Shown here: positions 6,800 through 7,595 of the stretch, piece by piece
Layout: every line of letters starts with the position of its first letter
Position numbering within the stretch: position 1 is the stretch's first letter
Source: Salibacteraceae bacterium
Lineage (GTDB): Bacteria; Bacteroidota; Bacteroidia; Flavobacteriales_G; Salibacteraceae
DNA: 7,595 bases
Reading direction: 5' to 3'
Assembly: GCA_023262195.1 (NCBI GenBank)
Contig: JALRDM010000144.1
Coordinates: forward strand, 1 to 7,595
Notes under the pieces: model-generated
Database searches by the model: none
What the model saw: only the letters and a program-made list of their open reading frames with translations
Told to the model about the DNA's origin: nothing
Position numbers and translations under genes: made by a program

Positions 6800-7595
6800 A
6801 GTGGCCTGCTCTGCGTTCTTGCTCCTTTAAAATCATACTGTACTCCTTACCCATTTGACCTGCAATAGCCGTATTCTCTTTAGCTCTTCGAATTAAGTAC
6901 GGGAGTGTGAATTTCACTGGTCCATAAGGCAAGTATTTGCTAACATTATAGCCCGCTGCGGCCAAATTGAAGCTCATATAATCGCTCATACCATATAGCT
7001 GGCTGAAGTAAACATTGGGGTGATCGTTTTGCAAACCTTTTTCATTCATCAAATAGGCCAAGTACTTTGAGCTGAGTTCATTGTGTGTGCCAGCACATAG
7101 TTCTACCCAATCGATGTTTTCAATGCAGAGCTTAAGTGCTTCATTATAATCATCATCGGTGGCTTGCTTGGTTGGTTGAATCGGGGTTGGATAACCCATT
7201 TCTTGAGCTCGCTTGTTCTCTTTATCTAGATAGGCGCCACGCACAATTTTCACTCCCACTTTAAAGCCTTCTCTCCTAGCTTTTTCAATCAATGATTTTA
7301 GATACTCTAGACGATCGTGACGAAACATCTGCACCGTTTGAAAAACAATGGCCTGCTCCTTGTTCAACTTAGCCATCATGGTTTCTACCAATCGATCAAT
7401 CGCTGGCTGTATCCAGCTTTCTTCAGCATCAATGTAGACGGGGACATTGGCGTCAAAATTGGCTTGACAAATACGCTCTAAGCGCTGATGCAAAACACCC
7501 GACAACACGCGCTGTGGATCACTCAGCTCCTCTTGAGTAGATAGTTTTTCCAACAGTCGGTTTGAAGCAATTCCACTCACCTTCATACAGGTTAC
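6798..7595 (-). CDS. Proline dehydrogenase, C-terminal part (gene cut by right edge)
   Basis: Proline dehydrogenase is an FAD enzyme that oxidises proline to pyrroline-5-carboxylate, the first step of proline breakdown to glutamate. The visible 265 codons cover most of the barrel of the single-domain Bacteroidota form, which is usually near 390 residues, so about 125 N-terminal residues lie outside. Family motifs in order: YIDAEESWIQ (equivalent to the DAEE proline-binding region of PutA), TVQMFRHDRL, VKIVRGAYLDKE, ATDDDYNEA, CAGTHNE, SQLYGMSD, YLPYGPV, and YLIRRAKENTA. In the last, the Arg pair at 6885-6890 matches the pair that binds the proline carboxylate in PutA. The frame stays open past the ATG at 7586 to the edge (VTC before MKVSGIA), and the alignment there is mid-protein, so that Met is not the start. 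No P5C dehydrogenase domain follows: the protein ends at ERRAGH with TAA. Confidence 0.92.
   Translation of the reverse strand, partial: VTCMKVSGIASNRLLEKLSTQEELSDPQRVLSGVLHQRLERICQANFDANVPVYIDAEESWIQPAIDRLVETMMAKLNKEQAIVFQTVQMFRHDRLEYLKSLIEKARREGFKVGVKIVRGAYLDKENKRAQEMGYPTPIQPTKQATDDDYNEALKLCIENIDWVELCAGTHNELSSKYLAYLMNEKGLQNDHPNVYFSQLYGMSDYMSFNLAAAGYNVSKYLPYGPVKFTLPYLIRRAKENTAIAGQMGKEYSMILKEQERRAGH

Noticed and set aside
7584..7586. ATG at 7586 as the start of proline dehydrogenase
   Set aside because: The frame is open to the window edge and the visible part matches the family from its middle onward; nothing promoter-like precedes it.

Overview
The window looks like chromosomal DNA of a Bacteroidota bacterium, most likely a marine or aquatic member of Flavobacteriia or a nearby class. 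The reasons are a Bacteroidota-style YidC N-terminus, two proteins with type IX secretion (T9SS) type A C-terminal sorting domains, a Bacteroidota-type single-domain proline dehydrogenase, upstream elements resembling the TTG / TAnnTTTG promoter of that phylum, and mostly absent Shine-Dalgarno sequences. Genus cannot be set from the sequence alone.

Layout from left to right. The 5' part of yidC (membrane protein insertase) runs off the left edge on the minus strand, and an M42 metallo-aminopeptidase gene lies upstream of it on the same strand. A 141-base divergent spacer follows. On the plus strand come a 60-residue two-helix membrane protein and an MltF-like lytic transglycosylase lipoprotein, spaced like a two-gene operon. 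A perfect 32-base palindrome, probably a two-way terminator, separates mltF from a convergent minus-strand gene. That gene encodes a 716-residue secreted protein with a signal peptide, a long glycine-rich domain, three CDSYxW repeats and a T9SS sorting domain. Divergent from it on the plus strand is the decayed 3' part of another T9SS-secreted protein, with no 5' end and a TGA where the sorting domain expects glycine. A strong hairpin terminator follows, then the C-terminal two thirds of a proline dehydrogenase gene on the minus strand, running off the right edge.

The genes do not form one pathway. YidC, MltF and the small membrane protein concern the cell envelope; the M42 peptidase and proline dehydrogenase concern peptide and amino-acid breakdown; the two T9SS cargo genes concern the cell surface or secretion. 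I see no mobile element, CRISPR array, tRNA, rRNA or defence system, and no convincing new multi-gene system. The points most worth a second look are the pseudogenised T9SS cargo, the glycine-rich/CDSYxW surface protein, the small membrane protein paired with MltF, and an inverted repeat over the putative yidC promoter.
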